Assembly: GCF_017488845.2 (NCBI RefSeq)
Contig: NZ_CP083370.1
Span: 2,666,001 to 2,730,000, forward strand
DNA: 64,000 nt
Source: Ensifer canadensis
GTDB lineage: Bacteria > Pseudomonadota > Alphaproteobacteria > Rhizobiales > Rhizobiaceae
Direction of reading: 5' to 3'
In this document: positions 42,520-50,964 of the stretch, in pieces
How positions within the stretch are numbered: the first letter of the stretch is position 1
Layout: every line of letters begins with the position of its first letter
Position numbers and translations under genes: made by a program
Notes under the pieces: model-generated
Database searches by the model: none
Seen by the model: only the letters and a program-made list of their open reading frames with translations
What the model was told of the DNA's origin: nothing

Positions 42520-42913
42520 ATGGCAGAACCGGAAACGACGACACTCTACGAAGCGATCGGCGGCGACCCGACGGTGCGCGCGCTGACCCGTCGTTTCTAT
42601 GAACTGATGGATACGCTGCCCGAAGCGGCACGCTGCCGCGCGGTTCATCCACCTGACCTTTCCGGCAGCGAGCAAAAAATTCTACGAATATCTGACCGGT
42701 TGGCTTGGCGGTCCGCCGATCTATGTGGAAAAGCGTGGCCATCCGATGCTGCGGCGCCGGCATTTCGTTGCCGAGATTGGGCCGGAGGAGCGCGACGAAT
42801 GGCTGCTCTGCTTTACCCGCGCACTGGAAGAAACGGTGGCTCACCCAAAACTGCGGCAGATCATTCTCGATCCGATCACCCGCCTCGCCTTGCACATGCA
42901 GAACAAGGAATGA
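42520..42913 (+). pseudogene. Group II truncated hemoglobin, frameshifted
   Basis: The frame from ATG 42520 reads MAEPETTTLYEAIGG and F-Y-E-L-M-D, then D-L-S-G-S-E-Q-K; at a run of six A (42674-42679) the correct frame moves by +1. Removing one A restores F-Y-E-Y-L-T-G-W-L-G-G-P-P-I-Y, E-K-R-G-H-P-M-L-R-R-R-H, where the second His is the proximal heme ligand, and a normal C-terminus. The intact protein would be about 130 residues. It is either a real inactivation, a sequencing error, or a site of slippage. Both halves otherwise look conserved. Confidence 0.85.
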
Positions 42914-42920
42914 CCTGACA

Positions 42921-43289
42921 ATGCCGACCAGTGGATTGCGCGCAACGACGCTCTTCGTCGCGGGATTGATGGGGATTGCCGGGGTGGTCAGTGCTGCAGC
43001 CGCCTCGCATGGCACCGACCCCAGGCTGCTCGCCGAGATCTCGGCCATGTGCCTGGCGCACGCGCCGGCGCTCGTCGCGCTTTATGCGGCCTGGCCGAGC
43101 TTCCGCACGGCTCCGGTCGCAGCCTTGCTGATCGCTTTCGGCACGGCGCTGTTTTCCGCTGACCTTGCCATGCGTCACGTGACCGGACAGGGCCTGTTTC
43201 CGATGTCGGCACCGCTCGGCGGCACGACGATCATGGCCGGCTGGCTTGCCGTTTCAATCGGCGCCTTCCTTCCACGAAAGGCGCCGTGA
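42921..43289 (+). CDS. DUF423 membrane protein
   Basis: A 122-residue protein with four predicted membrane helices (around residues 8-28, 40-60, 66-84 and 98-116). The pattern A-A-A-S-H-G and T-G-Q-G-L-F-P-M-S-A-P-L-G-G fits the DUF423 (YgdD-like) family, whose role is not known. It begins 7 bases after the hemoglobin stop, so the two are probably cotranscribed. Confidence 0.75.
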   Translation: MPTSGLRATTLFVAGLMGIAGVVSAAAASHGTDPRLLAEISAMCLAHAPALVALYAAWPSFRTAPVAALLIAFGTALFSADLAMRHVTGQGLFPMSAPLGGTTIMAGWLAVSIGAFLPRKAP

Positions 43290-43320
43290 CGCTCAACGCG
43301 CCAGTTTGAAGCTCTTGAGA

Positions 43321-43635
43321 TCAGGCGCCTTCGACGACGGAAAAACCTTCGAACTTCGGCGGGCCGAGATACATCGAGCGGTTTTCGCCGGCATTCTTGT
43401 GCGCGGCCCGGAAGTTCTCCGACTTCGTCCAGGCGGAAAAGGCATCCTTGTCCTTCCAGGTCGAGTTCGAGACGAAGAGCGTATAGCCCTCGTCCGGCAC
43501 GTTTTCGCCCCTCAGAAGATGAAACGAGACAAAACCCGGCATGTCCGCAAGGCTTGAATCGCGGCTCTTCCAGACGGCTTCGAAAGCCTCTTCCTGGCCA
43601 ATGGCGATACGAAAACGGTTCATTGCGAAGAACAT
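43321..43635 (-). CDS. ABM/heme-monooxygenase family protein (HmuQ/IsdG-like)
   Basis: A 104-residue protein starting at MFFAMNRFRIAIGQEEAFEA. It has the dimeric alpha/beta-barrel pattern of antibiotic-biosynthesis-monooxygenase proteins, with the helix F-E-A-V-W-K-S-R and strand G-F-V-S-F-H-L-L. Rhizobial HmuQ and HmuD degrade heme and look like this. A longer upstream frame lacks family similarity. It ends an operon under an iron box, which supports heme breakdown; the assignment rests on pattern and context. Confidence 0.8.
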   Translation of the reverse strand: MFFAMNRFRIAIGQEEAFEAVWKSRDSSLADMPGFVSFHLLRGENVPDEGYTLFVSNSTWKDKDAFSAWTKSENFRAAHKNAGENRSMYLGPPKFEGFSVVEGA

Positions 43636-43645
43636 GGCCTGCCTC

Positions 43646-43933
43646 CTATGCGCTGTCTTTCTTGCGAGCCGCGTCGTTCGCGGCTCTCGGGAAGGCCAGA
43701 ATAGTGCCCTCCTGCGGCTCCGCAAGCCCGAAAGGGTCGCGGCCGGGCCGGCGCGTTTCCCAAGACGGGAACTCGGTGACATTGGGGTTTTCCTCGATCA
43801 TGCGCGAACGCCGCGTCAGCAATTCGTAGAGTTCGGGCACCAGCCCGTCGCCATTCTGCGCTGCCAATTTGTGCAGGCCGATCATCATGCACTTGTCCGG
43901 GCGGTTTTCATTCATCTCGAAAAAAATCTCCAT
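43646..43933 (-). CDS. Hypothetical protein in an iron-regulated operon
   Basis: A 95-residue acidic protein starting MEIFFEMNENRPDKCMMIGL with an A-A-Q-N-G-D-G-L-V-P-E-L-Y-E helix and a C-terminal basic tail. No known family is recognised. It lies 10 bases upstream of the HmuQ-like gene and 44 bases downstream of the DUF2325 gene, in one operon. Confidence 0.6.
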   Translation of the reverse strand: MEIFFEMNENRPDKCMMIGLHKLAAQNGDGLVPELYELLTRRSRMIEENPNVTEFPSWETRRPGRDPFGLAEPQEGTILAFPRAANDAARKKDSA

Positions 43934-43977
43934 GCGCGCGGAAGGTCAATCACCTCCATCGCGCGTCATATGTTTGG

Positions 43978-44394
43978 CTATGCCAAGTCGTTGCGGCTGT
44001 TGGTCAGGTCCTGCAGCGCCCGCTCAAGGCTCGACTTCGAGCCGTTGCGCAACGGCACGAAAGCCTTGCCCCACTTCTTGCAGCCGGTCTTCACGCGAAG
44101 ACACGCATCGTGGCTGATGCAATCGATCGGGCAGAAAACACAGTCGACGGAAGGAAGGACACGGTCGATGCGCGATACCGCCTCGCGCAGGCCGCCATCG
44201 TGGTGAAGCAGCTCGGCACCGAAGGAGCTGACAATCTCGCGCAGATGCGCAACCTGGCAATCGCGTCCGCCGACATAGAGGAAACTGCGGCCTTCGAGTG
44301 TCGCCTTGGCGGCCTCTTCGCAGACCTCGACCCGTTCGGAACCGGAACGACCCTTGCCGTTCTTGGCCGCATTATGGTGACGCTTGCCGCGCAT
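43978..44394 (-). CDS. DUF2325 protein
   Basis: A 138-residue protein. The DUF2325 core has F-L-Y-V-G-G-R-D-C-Q, then G-A-E-L-L-H-H-D-G-G-L, and C-V-F-C-P-I-D-C-I-S-H-D-A-C, with Cys residues that could bind metal or take part in redox sensing. The basic N-terminal 25 residues vary. It is the first gene of the operon behind the iron box at 44526. DUF2325 proteins are common near iron genes; function not known. Confidence 0.8.
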   Translation of the reverse strand: MRGKRHHNAAKNGKGRSGSERVEVCEEAAKATLEGRSFLYVGGRDCQVAHLREIVSSFGAELLHHDGGLREAVSRIDRVLPSVDCVFCPIDCISHDACLRVKTGCKKWGKAFVPLRNGSKSSLERALQDLTNSRNDLA

Positions 44395-44525
44395 GCAATC
44401 TTCTCCGCCTCTTTGCTGCGTCGACGGCCCTCATGGCAACCGATCGCACCGGGATCGACACACACCGTTCGGTTGCGTCACGGCGGCAACTTATTAAACT
44501 TGATTATCAGAGTAAAGTATAAACA

Positions 44526-44540
44526 TGAGTTTTATAATCA
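44526..44540. promoter_or_regulatory. Iron-responsive (IRO/RirA-type) box
   Basis: TGA-GTTTTATAA-TCA exactly fits the TGA-N9-TCA IRO motif that binds RirA in rhizobia. It lies in an AT-rich promoter region 132 bases upstream of the DUF2325 gene and after the tonB 3' end. Upstream bases TGATTATCA (44500-44512 region) resemble part of another site. Confidence 0.7.
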
Positions 44541-44609
44541 TATTTTTCCCATCAGTTTTGAAGGGCTTCGGCTTCTGCCGCGGATCACACCGTGGCCGGC
44601 GGCAGTCGC

Positions 44610-45524
44610 CTAGCGAACACTTGCCTGAATAGGCAAAGTGAACGGTATTGCACTTTTTCCGGCCCCCTCTGGAATGGCAGGAAATGGAGCCGCACGGCGC
44701 ACGGCATCAAGAGCAGCCGTGTCCAGAACGGGTGAGCCTGAACTCCCGGCAACGCTGACGCGGGAAACACCGCCGTCCGCCAACACCGTAAAACTCACCG
44801 TCGTCGTGCCCGACAGCCCCTGTCGGCGCGCTTCGGATGGAAGCTTGTATCGCCGGTTTATCTTCGCGCGAACTTTGCCATTGTAGTTCGACATATCGGC
44901 GTTGCCGACCGCGGTAGAGCGGTTCTTGCCGGTTGCCGCCGCAGAATTGCCGTTTACGTCCCCATCCAGCTTACCCTTGACCTGGCTCTGTGCCTGTTCC
45001 CCCTTGTCGCCCGTTTTCTTGCGGGTGACTTTCTTTTTCCTGACGGGATCCTTCTTGGGTTCAGGCTTTTCAACCTTCTCCTTCTTCGGCTCCTGGATCT
45101 CCGGCTTTTCCTCGGGCACGACCGTCTCGATCGGCGCGACGCTGGCAGTAACCACAGCCTCGGCGACCTGCAGGGTGGGAACCTGCTCGGCAGGCAGGAT
45201 GACATCGGCTTCCGTGGCGATCAAATCATGCGGTTGCTCCGCCGTGATCTCCTGCGTGGTCGACGTGACGTCTTCGACCGGGGTAATCTCCTCGGGCTTG
45301 ACTTCGTCGGGAACGTCTTCGGTCGGCTCGACGACTTCCGTCGGATCGCCGGACTGCAAGGTTTCTTCGAAGGCATCACCGAGGATCGCAACTTCGACCT
45401 CGGCACCGCCGGCGATCAGGTCTTGCGGCTGTTCCGGCGTAGAGGAGGCAAGGTACATGGCAACGCTGGTATGCGCCACGAGCGAGAAGGCAATTGCGCC
45501 GATCCATTTCACGGTATGCTTCAT
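44610..45524 (-). CDS. tonB: TonB energy-transducing protein
   Basis: A 304-residue protein. Residues about 8-27 are the single membrane anchor (W-I-G-A-I-A-F-S-L-V-A-H). A long periplasmic Pro/Glu/Lys-rich spacer follows, with K-K-E-K-V-E-K-P-E-P-K-K near 155. The C-terminal TonB domain (about 218-304) has Y-K-L-P-S-E-A-R-R-Q-G and G-S-S-G-S-P-V-L-D-T-A-A. It transfers energy to outer-membrane heme receptors. The gene is oriented away from hmuPSTUV, with a hypothetical gene between, and may be cotranscribed with that gene. No ExbBD is in the window. Confidence 0.92.
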   Translation of the reverse strand: MKHTVKWIGAIAFSLVAHTSVAMYLASSTPEQPQDLIAGGAEVEVAILGDAFEETLQSGDPTEVVEPTEDVPDEVKPEEITPVEDVTSTTQEITAEQPHDLIATEADVILPAEQVPTLQVAEAVVTASVAPIETVVPEEKPEIQEPKKEKVEKPEPKKDPVRKKKVTRKKTGDKGEQAQSQVKGKLDGDVNGNSAAATGKNRSTAVGNADMSNYNGKVRAKINRRYKLPSEARRQGLSGTTTVSFTVLADGGVSRVSVAGSSGSPVLDTAALDAVRRAAPFPAIPEGAGKSAIPFTLPIQASVR

Positions 45525-45586
45525 CTTGGCCTAACCTTCGCCGCGAGCCGCGACGCAAACGCAGTACTCAATGCGAAAAATCAACC

Positions 45587-46021
45587 TCAGCCCTTGAGTT
45601 CGACCGGCGACTTCGAACCGGTCTTGAGGCCCTTCATGCAGGCATCGCCCTCTACACCATCGCCGACGCAGGCGGGCGCGTCATTGATCAGCAGGCTCTT
45701 CACCGCTTCGCAATTCGTGCCGGGAAGATCGAACTGCCGAACCTTGGTCTTGCCAGCAGGCAGATCGCGGAAGTCGAGCACCGCCATGCGCTCGACCAGA
45801 CCCTTCTGGTCGAAGATCACGAACTCAAAGGAAACCTTGCTCAAATTCTGCACGAAGGCGTTGCCGGCGACGAAGGTGAGCTTGCAGCCCTTCTGCGACG
45901 GCGTGACCTCGTTGAGTTCGATGTTGAGCGCGCCAGCGGACGACGCCTCCTGGGCGACTGCACCGCCTGCCGCAAGAACAAACGCGAATGCCACGGGAAC
46001 AACCATACGGGAAAGGTGCAT
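45587..46021 (-). CDS. Exported hypothetical protein next to tonB
   Basis: A protein with a signal peptide (about residues 1-25, cleaved after G-G-A-V-A-Q) from the ATG at 46021; an ATG at 46024 and earlier frames are possible. The mature part has four Cys residues (K-G-C-K, T-N-C-E, A-C-V-G, D-A-C-M-K), likely forming disulphides in the periplasm. It diverges from hmuP and shares the iron-box promoter region, so it is probably iron-regulated. Not a recognised family. Confidence 0.6.
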   Translation of the reverse strand: MHLSRMVVPVAFAFVLAAGGAVAQEASSAGALNIELNEVTPSQKGCKLTFVAGNAFVQNLSKVSFEFVIFDQKGLVERMAVLDFRDLPAGKTKVRQFDLPGTNCEAVKSLLINDAPACVGDGVEGDACMKGLKTGSKSPVELKG

Positions 46022-46146
46022 CATTCTAATACCACTCACGATCGGCGCTCCGAACCCTGGGAGCGTTGAAGTCGTCGCCATCTATCCACAAGCGCGGACA
46101 TCTTAACTTGAGTGTGGCGATCCGGTATTGCGTCCATAAAGAAATA

Positions 46147-46161
46147 TGAGTAATGAAGTCA
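46147..46161. promoter_or_regulatory. IRO/RirA-type box before hmuP
   Basis: TGA-GTAATGAAG-TCA fits TGA-N9-TCA. It lies between the divergent exported-protein gene and hmuP and so can control both sides. It ends 29 bases before the hmuP start. Confidence 0.72.
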
Positions 46162-46189
46162 AGATAGTAAACGAATTGCACGGCAGGAA

Positions 46190-46417
46190 ATGCGGGAAAA
46201 ACACCGCCTCCCGCCATCTAGAGACGACCGAACCGTGGCAGCCGACGACACCGATTATGCGCGATTTTCACAACCTGTAGCCTCCGCGCAGCGGGCCCAG
46301 CGGATCGTCGAGAGCCGCGACCTCTTTCGCGGCGAAAGCGAGATCCTCATTTCCCACGACGGGGCGATCTACCGCATGAAGATCACCCGCCAAGGCAAAC
46401 TGATCCTGAACAAATAG
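46190..46417 (+). CDS. hmuP: Hemin uptake protein HmuP
   Basis: A 75-residue protein. The C-terminal half has the HmuP pattern S-R-D-L-F-R-G, L-I-S-H-D-G-A-I-Y-R-M-K-I-T-R-Q-G-K-L-I-L-N-K. HmuP co-activates expression of heme uptake genes with Irr in Bradyrhizobium. It is the first gene of hmuPSTUV and 10 bases before hmuS. A shorter start is possible. Confidence 0.9.
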   Translation: MREKHRLPPSRDDRTVAADDTDYARFSQPVASAQRAQRIVESRDLFRGESEILISHDGAIYRMKITRQGKLILNK

Positions 46418-46427
46418 GCAAATAACA

Positions 46428-47489
46428 ATGACCGAGAGCCTCCGTCCCACCCCGTCCGAAATCCGTGCCTACCGCGCTGAGAACCCGAAAATGCGCGAGC
46501 GCGACATCGCGGCCCAGCTCGGAGTTTCGGAAGCAGCCCTCGTGGCGGCCGAATGTGGCTTGACCGCCGTGCGCATCGACGCGGATGCCAACCGCTTCCT
46601 GCTGCGCGCCGAGGAACTGGGTGAGGTCATGGCTTTGACCCGCAACGAAAGCGCAGTTCACGAAAAGATCGGCGTCTACGAAAAGATCACAACCGGCGAG
46701 ATGGCCAGCATCGTGCTTGGCGAGCAGATCGACCTGCGCGTCTTCCCGAGCGCCTGGGCGCATGCCTTTGCCGTAACCAAGACCGATGACAGCGGCGAAG
46801 CCCGCAAGAGCCTGCAGTTCTTCGACAAATGGGGCAATGCGGTGCACAAGCTGCACCTGCGCCCGGCGTCAAATGTCGCCGCCTACGACAAGATCGTTGA
46901 AGACTTCCGTCTCGACGACCAGTCGCAGACCTTCGTTGCGGACGCCAGCGCACCGGCTGCCGATGACAAGCAGGAGAACGTCGTCGACGTCACCGAGCTG
47001 CGCGACCGCTGGTCCAAGATGACCGACACGCATCAATTCCACGGCCTGCTGCGCAAGCTGAAGATCGGCCGCCGCCAGGCGCTGCAGCATATCGGCGACG
47101 ACTTCGCCTGGCGTCTCGACCCGTCGAGCATCGAAACGATGATGCGTGCCAGCGCCGAGATCGAACTGCCGATCATGTGCTTCGTCGGCAATCGCGGCGT
47201 GATCCAGATCCATTCCGGCCCGATCGCCAAGATCGCCCCGATGGGTCCGTGGCTGAACGTCATGGACCCGACCTTCCATCTTCACCTGCGCACCGATCAC
47301 ATCGCCGAGCTTTGGGCCGTGCGCAAGCCGACTGCCGATGGTCACGTCACCTCGATCGAGGCGCTCGACGCCAAGGGCGAGATGATCATCCAGTTCTTCG
47401 GCAAGCGTAAGGAAGGTTTTGCCGAGCGTCCCGAGTGGCGCGATATCGCCGAGGGCCTCGCACGCCTTGACACCACCGTCGCAGCTTAA
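46428..47489 (+). CDS. hmuS: Heme-degrading/trafficking factor HmuS
   Basis: A 353-residue protein of two similar halves, the HemS/ChuS family. N-terminal A-Q-L-G-V-S-E-A-A-L-V-A-A and a central R-D-R-W-S-K-M-T-D-T-H-Q-F are family features; the second half has M-C-F-V-G-N-R-G-V-I-Q-I-H-S-G and W-L-N-V-M-D-P-T-F-H-L-H-L. It binds heme in the cytoplasm and helps break it down or hand it over. Starts in an operon with HmuP and ends 10 bases before hmuT. Confidence 0.92.
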   Translation: MTESLRPTPSEIRAYRAENPKMRERDIAAQLGVSEAALVAAECGLTAVRIDADANRFLLRAEELGEVMALTRNESAVHEKIGVYEKITTGEMASIVLGEQIDLRVFPSAWAHAFAVTKTDDSGEARKSLQFFDKWGNAVHKLHLRPASNVAAYDKIVEDFRLDDQSQTFVADASAPAADDKQENVVDVTELRDRWSKMTDTHQFHGLLRKLKIGRRQALQHIGDDFAWRLDPSSIETMMRASAEIELPIMCFVGNRGVIQIHSGPIAKIAPMGPWLNVMDPTFHLHLRTDHIAELWAVRKPTADGHVTSIEALDAKGEMIIQFFGKRKEGFAERPEWRDIAEGLARLDTTVAA

Positions 47490-47499
47490 GGACAGCGTG

Positions 47500-48450
47500 A
47501 TGATCAACGGTCTCGACTTCCGCCGCCTTCGCCTCTGGGAGCTGGCTCTGGCCGCGTTTGCGGTTTCGGCTCCCTTCCTGTTGCCCGCCGTGGCGCCAGG
47601 GGCGCCGTCGTTCATCCGCCCGGCGATGGCACAGAGCATTGAGCAGCCGGACGTCTCGCGCGTCGTTTCGGTTGGCGGTGCGGTTACCGAGATCATCTAC
47701 GCACTCGGCGAGGAAGGCCGGCTGGTCGGCCGCGATTCGACCAGCACCTATCCGGAAGCTGCAACCAAGCTGCCTGATGTCGGCTACATGCGCGCGCTCG
47801 CCCCGGAAGGCATCATCGCGGTCAATCCGACCGCGATCGTCGCCGTCGAAGGCAGCGGCCCGCCGGAGGCGCTCGCCATCCTGAAGGATGCCAACATCGC
47901 CTTCACCAGCGTGCCGGAAACCTTCGACAAGGACAGCATCCCGGCAAAGATCCGCTCGGTCGGCACCTTCCTCAATGTGCCCGACAAGGCCGATGCGCTC
48001 GCAAAGTCGGTGGAAGCCGACCTTGCTGCAGCGGTTGCCGGTGGTGCCAAGCGCCCGGAAGGCGAGCGCAAGCGCGTTCTTTTCGTGCTCAGCACCCAGG
48101 GCGGCAAGATCATGGCGTCGGGCACCGGCACGGCTGCCAACGGCATCATCGAGCTTTCCGGCGCGATCAACGCCGCCGGAAAATTCCCGGGCTACAAGGC
48201 CCTGACCGACGAGGCGATCATTGAAGCCAAGCCCGACGTCATCCTGATGATGGACCGCGGCGGTGAACACAGCGCCAAGGCGGACGAACTCTTCGCCCTG
48301 CCTTCGCTGAGCCTGACGCCTGCCGCCAAGACCAAGACGCTGATCCGCATGGACGGCCTGCACCTGCTCGGATTCGGCCCGCGCACCGCAAGCGCCATTC
48401 GCGAACTCAACGCCGCAATCTACGGAAAGAAGGCCAATGCCTCGCAGTGA
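47500..48450 (+). CDS. hmuT: Heme ABC importer, binding protein HmuT
   Basis: A 316-residue periplasmic binding protein from the ATG at 47500 with AAGGAC upstream; longer frames extend into hmuS. The signal peptide covers about residues 1-45. It has V-V-S-V-G-G-A-V-T-E-I-I-Y-A-L-G, a single long linker helix, and a heme-ligand candidate Tyr (S-T-Y-P-E-A). Mature protein carries heme to HmuUV. Its end overlaps the HmuU start by 14 bases. Confidence 0.92.
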   Translation: MINGLDFRRLRLWELALAAFAVSAPFLLPAVAPGAPSFIRPAMAQSIEQPDVSRVVSVGGAVTEIIYALGEEGRLVGRDSTSTYPEAATKLPDVGYMRALAPEGIIAVNPTAIVAVEGSGPPEALAILKDANIAFTSVPETFDKDSIPAKIRSVGTFLNVPDKADALAKSVEADLAAAVAGGAKRPEGERKRVLFVLSTQGGKIMASGTGTAANGIIELSGAINAAGKFPGYKALTDEAIIEAKPDVILMMDRGGEHSAKADELFALPSLSLTPAAKTKTLIRMDGLHLLGFGPRTASAIRELNAAIYGKKANASQ

Positions 48451-49561
48451 GGCTTTGGACCTCGGCAGGCGCGTGACCGCCCTCGCCGCCGATATCCGGG
48501 CCGAATGGCGGTCGGGCAATCGTGCGCGGCTGGCCCGCGTCGTCATTGTTCTACTCGTCATCTTCGCGGCAGCCACCTTCATCGGCTCGATCATGACCGG
48601 TGCCGCCGACGCTTCGCTGTCCAACGTCGTGCGCTGGCTGCTCGGCGCGAGCGATGCGGATCAGGTCCTGAGCGTTCGCGACCGCATCATCATTCTCGAC
48701 ATCAGGTTGCCACGAGCGGTGCTCGGAATGCTCGTCGGCGCATCGCTTGCTGTCTCCGGCGTTGTCATGCAGGGGCTATTCCGCAACCCGCTGGCCGATC
48801 CCGGCCTTGTCGGCGTCTCCTCCGGTGCAAGCCTCGGCGCCGTTCTGCTGATCGTGCTCGGCTCGGCCGTGTTCGGCCCGCTGTTTGCGCTGTTCGGTTT
48901 TTATGCGCTCCCGGTCGCAGCCTTCATCGGCGGCCTTGTCACCACGCTTCTGCTCTACCGGATCGCCACCCGCGGCGGCCAAACCTCGATTGCCACCCTG
49001 CTTCTCGCCGGCATTGCGCTTGGCGCGCTCACCGGCGCCTTCACCGGCGTGCTGATCTTCATCGCCGACGACAAGCAACTGCGCGACGTCACTTTCTGGG
49101 GTCTCGGCTCGCTTGCCGGCGCCAGCTGGACGAAGATCGCCGCGGCCGCGCCGATCATCCTGTTGTCGCTCGCGGTCACGCCCTTTCTGGCGCGCGGCCT
49201 CAACGCCATCACGCTCGGCGAAGCAGCCGCGTTCCACATGGGCATTCCGGTGCAGCGCATGAAGAACATCGCCATCGTCAGCGTCGCCGCAGCAACCGGT
49301 GCGTCCGTTGCCGTCAGCGGTGGCATCGGCTTCGTCGGCATCGTCGTACCGCATCTGCTGCGCCTCGTCATCGGCCCGGATCACCGCTATCTCGTGCCGG
49401 CATCGGCGCTTCTCGGCGGAACATTGCTGATCCTGGCCGACATGATCGCCCGCACCATTGCCTCGCCTGCAGAGTTGCCGATCGGTATCGTCACCGCCTT
49501 CATAGGCGCGCCGTTCTTCCTCTGGATCCTGCTGCGCGGTCGCACGACCATGGGACTGTGA
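48437..49561 (+). CDS. hmuU: Heme ABC importer, permease HmuU
   Basis: A 374-residue FecCD-type permease with about ten membrane helices, the first at about residues 37-57. It has D-I-R-L-P-R-A-V-L-G-M-L-V-G-A-S, G-L-F-R-N-P-L-A-D-P and a late G-F-V-G-I-V-V-P-H-L-L-R. The start overlaps the hmuT 3' end, so translation is probably coupled. Forms a dimer with two HmuV subunits. Confidence 0.93.
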   Translation: MPRSEALDLGRRVTALAADIRAEWRSGNRARLARVVIVLLVIFAAATFIGSIMTGAADASLSNVVRWLLGASDADQVLSVRDRIIILDIRLPRAVLGMLVGASLAVSGVVMQGLFRNPLADPGLVGVSSGASLGAVLLIVLGSAVFGPLFALFGFYALPVAAFIGGLVTTLLLYRIATRGGQTSIATLLLAGIALGALTGAFTGVLIFIADDKQLRDVTFWGLGSLAGASWTKIAAAAPIILLSLAVTPFLARGLNAITLGEAAAFHMGIPVQRMKNIAIVSVAAATGASVAVSGGIGFVGIVVPHLLRLVIGPDHRYLVPASALLGGTLLILADMIARTIASPAELPIGIVTAFIGAPFFLWILLRGRTTMGL

Positions 49562-49570
49562 GCCGAAACC

Positions 49571-50362
49571 ATGATCAAGGTATCCAACCTCTCCGTCCGG
49601 CTTGGCGGCCGCCAGGTCATCCACGGCATCTCGCTTGAGGCAGAGCCGGGCGCGCTGACCGCGATCGTCGGGCCGAACGGCTGCGGCAAGACAACGACGT
49701 TGAAGGCGATCTCCGGCGAGTTGCCGCCGGAAAGCGGATCAGTCAGCATCAATGGCCGCAATCTCAAGGGCCTGAAACCCTGGGAGCTCGCGCTGAAACG
49801 CGGGGTGCTTCCACAATCGACGGTGATCTCGTTTCCCTTCACGGTCCGCGAAGTGGTGCGGCTCGGCCTGACCGCAGGCGCGACATCAGATGCCAGGGCC
49901 AATGACCGCATTGCCGCCGAAGCGCTCGAGGCCGTCGATCTCGGCGGCTTTGCCGGGCGCTTCTATCAGGAGCTTTCGGGCGGCGAACAGCAGCGCGTGC
50001 AACTGGCGCGCGTCCTCTGCCAGATTTCCAACCCGGTCGGCGATGGCGAACCGCGCTATCTGCTGCTCGACGAACCGGTCTCGAGCCTCGATATCCGCCA
50101 CCAGTTGACCATCATGCAACTGGCGCGCCGGTTCTGCGAGCGCGGCGGTGGCGTCATCGCCGTCATGCACGATCTCAACCTGACGGCGATGTTCGCCGAC
50201 CGGATGATCATGATGAAGGCCGGGAAGATCCGCGCAGGCGGCGCGCCGCGAGAGGTGTTGACCGACGAGACGATGGAGGTGGTGTTCGGCTGCCGCATGC
50301 AGGTCAGCGCCATGCCGGCAGCCGACGTGCCCTTCGTGTTGCCGCAGACGGCGACGCTCTAG
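49571..50362 (+). CDS. hmuV: Heme ABC importer, ATPase HmuV
   Basis: A 263-residue ABC ATPase. Walker A G-P-N-G-C-G-K-T-T (about 37-45), signature L-S-G-G-E-Q-Q-R, Walker B L-L-L-D-E-P and switch His V-M-H-D-L-N-L-T are intact. It is slightly longer than the average. Last gene of hmuPSTUV; the genes are 9-11 bases apart or overlapping. Confidence 0.93.
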   Translation: MIKVSNLSVRLGGRQVIHGISLEAEPGALTAIVGPNGCGKTTTLKAISGELPPESGSVSINGRNLKGLKPWELALKRGVLPQSTVISFPFTVREVVRLGLTAGATSDARANDRIAAEALEAVDLGGFAGRFYQELSGGEQQRVQLARVLCQISNPVGDGEPRYLLLDEPVSSLDIRHQLTIMQLARRFCERGGGVIAVMHDLNLTAMFADRMIMMKAGKIRAGGAPREVLTDETMEVVFGCRMQVSAMPAADVPFVLPQTATL

Positions 50363-50521
50363 CCGGCAAATCGCGCCAACTTCAAGATTTATCGAAACAA
50401 TTTGCGCACTCGTGCGTTGTTCTCCTCGAAGTACCGGTCGTGGCAATGCGCTTGCCATGTCGGTGCCAACGGATCACGCCGGTCGTCCTTGGCCGGCGTT
50501 GCAGCGAAAGGGAGACCAATC

Positions 50522-50890
50522 ATGGCTTCAGGCCTCTTCTCAGGTTCAAGTTCACGGTCGAGCAAGCGCAACGGCGCGCTCGCTGACATTTCCATCGAAG
50601 ACCAGCTCAGCGAACTGCGTAGCGACATGGCGGCGCTCGTTGCCCTGCTTGCCGATCGCGGTGCCGACGCTTCGAAACAGGCGCGTAGCAAGGCGCACGA
50701 TGCCCGCGAGCACGCGGAAGCCGGCCTTCAGGATTTGCTCGCAAGCGGCGAGGAACTGCTCGGCGATGTGCGCGACCGCTATGCCGGCACGGAAAAGCAG
50801 CTTCGCCATGCGGTACGCGAGCACCCGTTCGCAACGCTTGGCACGGCAGCCCTCATCGGTCTGATCGCCGCCGCACTGCTGCGGCGCTAG
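50522..50890 (+). CDS. ElaB/YqjD-type (DUF883-like) membrane-anchored protein
   Basis: A 122-residue protein starting at ATG 50522. A long helical middle (D-Q-L-S-E-L-R-S-D-M-A-A-L to A-E-A-G-L-Q-D-L-L) ends in V-R-E-H-P-F-A-T-L-G-T-A-A-L-I-G-L-I-A-A-A, a C-terminal membrane helix. This is the layout of the ElaB/YqjD proteins that attach ribosomes to the membrane in stationary phase. It precedes another small membrane protein. Confidence 0.78.
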   Translation: MASGLFSGSSSRSSKRNGALADISIEDQLSELRSDMAALVALLADRGADASKQARSKAHDAREHAEAGLQDLLASGEELLGDVRDRYAGTEKQLRHAVREHPFATLGTAALIGLIAAALLRR

Positions 50891-50964
50891 GTTCGATGCA
50901 GATCTTGGAACGGGGTGGGATCGCCAGACGCATCCCACCCGTTTTGACGTGTTACCAGGAGTAA

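Noticed and set aside
42674..42679. Programmed -1 frameshift in the hemoglobin gene
   Set aside because: Restoring the frame needs one base to be skipped (+1), not a -1 shift, and A6 is short for strong slippage.
44902..46106. Plus-strand frames antisense to tonB and the exported protein
   Set aside because: Serine/threonine- and arginine-rich shadows of the real minus-strand genes, with no independent support.
50898..50923. GGAAC-N17-CGCA before the YqjE-like gene as an EcfG promoter
   Set aside because: The -10 differs at two of four bases from CGTT; not enough to claim.
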